This document shows, one piece after another, positions 5,041 to 7,353 of a stretch of 7,353 bases of DNA (positions are counted from its first letter, which is position 1; every line of letters begins with the position of its first letter). The translations under genes were made by a program, and so were the position numbers. Under the pieces are notes generated by a model. The model had not been told where the DNA came from. It ran no database searches and was given only the letters and a program-made list of their open reading frames with translations. Origin of the DNA: Xanthobacteraceae bacterium (GTDB taxonomy: Bacteria > Pseudomonadota > Alphaproteobacteria > Rhizobiales > Xanthobacteraceae); the NCBI GenBank assembly GCA_030043175.1, contig JASHYD010001044.1, positions 1 through 7,353 of the forward strand, written 5' to 3'.

Positions 5041-6284
5041 TGCCGCGCACCGTTCACATCATAGGCGGCGGTCTGGCCGGACTTGCTGCTGCAGTCGGTC
5101 TGGCCGGACGGGGTGTCGCGACGGTCGTCCATGAGGCCACCGACCAGGCCGGTGGTCGCTGCCGATCCTATGACGACGCCGCGAGCGGAATGCGCATTGA
5201 CAACGGCACCCATATCTTGCTGTCCGGTAACACGGCAGCGCTCGGCTTTCTGACGCGCATCGGTGCGGCGGGGCTCATCACGGGTGCTCCAAAGGCGCGT
5301 TTTCCGTTCATCGATCTTGCCAGCAAACAACGCTGGACACTCGATCTCGGCGTCGGACGGCTGCCGCTATGGGTGTTTGACCCTGATCGCCGGGCGCCGC
5401 GTACGCGCGCGCGAGACTATGTGGCCTTGGCGCGTCTGATGTGGCCAACGGCGGACCAGCCGCTTTGCCAGGTCATGGCCTGCACTGGGCCGGCCTACGA
5501 GCAGGTGATGCGGCCGCTCCTGCTGGCGGCCCTCAACACGGACCCGGGCGCTGCATCGTCCCACCTCGCACGTGCAGTGGTGCGGGAATCGATCGCCCAA
5601 GGGGGCGCAGCATGCCGGCCCTGTCTGGTGCCCGGGGGACTGAGCGCGGCTTTCGTCGAGCCTGCGATCGGCTACCTGAGACGTCATGGGGGGGCTTTGC
5701 GTTTCGGTCATCAGCTGCGGCGATGTGGTGTTACGGCAGATGCCATCACGCAACTCGATTTCGGCGACGACCAAGTCGCGGTCGGACCTGACGACGCCGT
5801 GGTGCTCGCCGTGCCCGCCTACGCGGCCCGTTCTATCATCCCCCAACTGCAGGCGCCCGATGAGTTTCGGGCCATCGTCAATGCCCATTTTCGCATCAGC
5901 CCGCCACCGGGTCTTGAGCCGATGCTCGGCATATTCAACGGCACGGCCGAATGGCTTTTTTTCTTCGAGGATCGGATATCAGCGACCATCAGCGGCGCTG
6001 ACCGGTTCATGCAGCACACCAAGGACGAGCTCGCCAGGATGATCTGGCGGGACGTGCAGCGCGTCGCCAAGGTTGCGGCCGAACTGCCGCCATGGCAGAT
6101 CGTGCGCGAGCGTCGCGCCACCTTTGCGGCGACGCCTTCGCAGAATGCCAAGCGGTCCGGCGTCAGGACGGCGTGGCGCAATCTGGCGCTTGCCGGCGAT
6201 TGGACCAACACCGGCCTGCCGGCGACGATCGAAAGCGCGGTGCGGTCGGGAAACCGCGCCGCCGATTTTATCATGCAATCATGA
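5040..6284 (+). CDS. hpnE: Hydroxysqualene reductase HpnE (FAD-dependent)
   Basis: This 414-residue flavoprotein of the amine oxidase / phytoene desaturase-like superfamily removes the hydroxyl of hydroxysqualene to give squalene, completing the HpnD-HpnC-HpnE route. The N-terminal dinucleotide fold shows HIIGGGLAGLAAA from residue 6 (GxGxxG at 9-14), an acidic E32 at the end of the second strand, and AGGRCRSY at 37-44. NGTHILLSG follows near 55-63. The C-terminal FAD signature GDWTNTGLPATIESAVRSG spans 386-404. The ATG at 5040-5042 shares one base with the hpnD TGA (TGATG), which suggests coupled translation. An adjacent GTG at 5037 would add a single residue, and neither start has a clear Shine-Dalgarno. 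A run of seven G occurs at 5688-5694, but the frame is intact. Genes of this type are often mislabelled as squalene-associated FAD-dependent desaturases. Confidence 0.93.
   Translation: MPRTVHIIGGGLAGLAAAVGLAGRGVATVVHEATDQAGGRCRSYDDAASGMRIDNGTHILLSGNTAALGFLTRIGAAGLITGAPKARFPFIDLASKQRWTLDLGVGRLPLWVFDPDRRAPRTRARDYVALARLMWPTADQPLCQVMACTGPAYEQVMRPLLLAALNTDPGAASSHLARAVVRESIAQGGAACRPCLVPGGLSAAFVEPAIGYLRRHGGALRFGHQLRRCGVTADAITQLDFGDDQVAVGPDDAVVLAVPAYAARSIIPQLQAPDEFRAIVNAHFRISPPPGLEPMLGIFNGTAEWLFFFEDRISATISGADRFMQHTKDELARMIWRDVQRVAKVAAELPPWQIVRERRATFAATPSQNAKRSGVRTAWRNLALAGDWTNTGLPATIESAVRSGNRAADFIMQS
5688..5694 (+). repeat. G7 homopolymer inside hpnE
   Basis: Seven consecutive G bases encode the glycines at residues 217-218 and the first base of the next alanine codon. 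Loss of one G would move translation into a frame that ends at 6042. Gain of one would end it at 5791. Either change would remove the C-terminal FAD motif. Confidence 0.6.
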
Positions 6285-6299
6285 AAGGCTCGACCCGAT

Positions 6300-7353
6300 A
6301 TGCAGCAGGAGCAGCCTTCTCGATCTTCCACATCCTCCGACGGCTCAGCGCTTGACAGTGCGATAATGGCCGCGACGCGAGCCCTGCTCAGATGTCAGCG
6401 CAGCGACGGTCATTGGGTGTTCGAGTTGGAAGCCGATTCGACAATCCCGGCCGAATACGTGCTGCTCAAGCACTATCTCGGTGAGCCGCTCGAGGCGGCA
6501 CTGGAACACAAGTTCGCCGTCTATCTGCGTCGGCAGCAGGGGGCCCATGGCGGATGGCCGCTGTTTCACGACGGCGATTTCGATATGAGCGCGAGCGTCA
6601 AGGTCTATTTCGCGCTGAAGATGATCGGAGACTCGCCCGAAGCCCCCCACATGGTGCGCGCGCGCGGGGCGATCCTCTCACGAGGGGGGGCCAAGCATTC
6701 CAATGTGTTCACCCGCATTCTGCTGGCGCTCTATCAGGTGATGAAGTGGACGAGCGTCCCGGTCATGCCGGTCGAGATCATGCTGTTGCCGCGCTGGTTT
6801 CCATTTCATCTCACCAAGATTTCCTATTGGGGACGTACCGTCATCGTGCCGCTTCTCGTCCTGCGGGCTGTCAAGCCGGTGGCCAAGAATCCGCGCGCGG
6901 TGATGATTGACGAACTGTTCGTGGAAAATCCCCGCGAAATCGGACCACCCGAAAAAGCGCCTCACCAGAGCTTGGCGTGGTTCACGGTGTTTGGCGTCAT
7001 CGACAGGGTGCTGCGCGCCGCCGAGCCCTGGTTCCCGGTTTCGCTGCGACGGCGGGCGATCGCGCACGCGCTCGACTTTGTCACCGAGCGGCTCAATGGC
7101 GAGGATGGCCTCGGCGCCATCTACCCGGCCATGGCCAATAGCGTGATGATGTTCGAAGCGCTCGGGTTTCCCAAGGACCATCCCGATGCCGCGACGGCAC
7201 GCGCTGCGGTCGATCGGCTGGTGGTGGTGGGTGATCGCGAGGCCTATTGCCAGCCCTGCGTTTCGCCGGTGTGGGACACCGCGCTGGCCTGCCACGCCTT
7301 GCTGGAATCGGAAGATGAAGCTGCCGCCGCGAGTGCTCGTCGCGGCTTGCAGT
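6300..7353 (+). CDS. shc: Squalene-hopene cyclase, N-terminal part (cut by window edge)
   Basis: This is the first 351 codons of squalene-hopene cyclase (also called hpnF), a monotopic inner-membrane triterpene cyclase that folds squalene into the pentacyclic hopene skeleton. The family is about 630-680 residues long, so roughly half is present. Supporting features are the first QW-type repeat with CQRSDGHWVFELEADSTIPAEY at residues 32-53, a second QW segment RRQQGAHGGWPLF at 78-90 continuing into DFDMSASVKVYFALK, SYWGRTVIVPLLVL at 175-188 of the membrane-facing region, NPRAVMIDELF at 197-207, APHQS at 220-224, and QPCVSPVWDTALA at 318-330. The catalytic DxDD motif should lie shortly past the right edge and cannot be checked. 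The ATG at 6300 follows hpnE by 15 bases, with AAAGG eleven bases upstream. An ATG overlapping the hpnE stop (6281) is in another frame and soon terminates. A short Ser-rich N-terminal stretch precedes the conserved domain. Confidence 0.95.
   Translation, partial: MQQEQPSRSSTSSDGSALDSAIMAATRALLRCQRSDGHWVFELEADSTIPAEYVLLKHYLGEPLEAALEHKFAVYLRRQQGAHGGWPLFHDGDFDMSASVKVYFALKMIGDSPEAPHMVRARGAILSRGGAKHSNVFTRILLALYQVMKWTSVPVMPVEIMLLPRWFPFHLTKISYWGRTVIVPLLVLRAVKPVAKNPRAVMIDELFVENPREIGPPEKAPHQSLAWFTVFGVIDRVLRAAEPWFPVSLRRRAIAHALDFVTERLNGEDGLGAIYPAMANSVMMFEALGFPKDHPDAATARAAVDRLVVVGDREAYCQPCVSPVWDTALACHALLESEDEAAAASARRGLQ
6684..6690 (+). repeat. G7 homopolymer inside shc
   Basis: Seven consecutive G bases encode G129 and G130 and the first base of the following alanine codon. 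One extra G would shift the frame to a stop at 6908-6910. The frame as given is intact, with conserved cyclase sequence on both sides. Confidence 0.6.

Noticed and set aside
6281..6355. Short open frame from the ATG overlapping the hpnE stop (24 codons)
   Set aside because: The overlap looks like a coupled gene start, but the frame ends at 6355 while conserved cyclase sequence is in the frame starting at 6300. No domain is seen in the short product.

Overview
The window is GC-rich and densely coding. It looks like chromosome of a hopanoid-making alphaproteobacterium, most likely a Hyphomicrobiales (Rhizobiales) member related to Bradyrhizobium, Rhodopseudomonas or Beijerinckiaceae. This placement rests on the gene order hpnB-C-D-E-shc, the motif wording of the encoded proteins and the base composition. 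The genus cannot be fixed by eye.

Layout, left to right. (1) Minus strand, 987 to the left edge: N-terminal 329 residues of a molybdopterin-binding large subunit of the xanthine dehydrogenase / CoxL family, cut by the window. (2) Minus strand, 2018-1083: a complete short-chain trans-polyprenyl diphosphate synthase (IspA-like, FPP-forming by motif). (3) 2019-2173: a 155-bp divergent intergenic region holding candidate promoters, a hairpin, palindromes and short direct repeats. (4) Plus strand, 2174 to the right edge: hpnB (GT2-like membrane protein), hpnC, hpnD, hpnE and the first 351 codons of squalene-hopene cyclase (shc/hpnF). These five genes overlap or are separated by at most 15 bp, so they read as one operon.

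Together the genes encode a C15-to-C30 route. The synthase makes FPP. HpnD condenses two FPP to presqualene diphosphate, HpnC converts this to hydroxysqualene, HpnE reduces it to squalene, and Shc cyclises squalene to hopene. HpnB is a conserved companion whose acceptor is not assigned. The left-edge molybdo-hydroxylase gene has no evident metabolic link to the pathway and is probably a separate neighbour.

The core pathway is known biology, and I do not see an undescribed system in the coding regions. The points most worth a second look are non-coding or structural: an EcfG-like promoter match upstream of hpnB, an anti-Shine-Dalgarno-like stretch in the ispA leader, a hairpin next to an hpnB start that lacks a Shine-Dalgarno, an hpnC stop two sense codons ahead of hpnD in the same frame, and two G7 tracts inside hpnE and shc. 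No tRNA, rRNA, CRISPR array, insertion sequence or convincing intrinsic terminator was seen.
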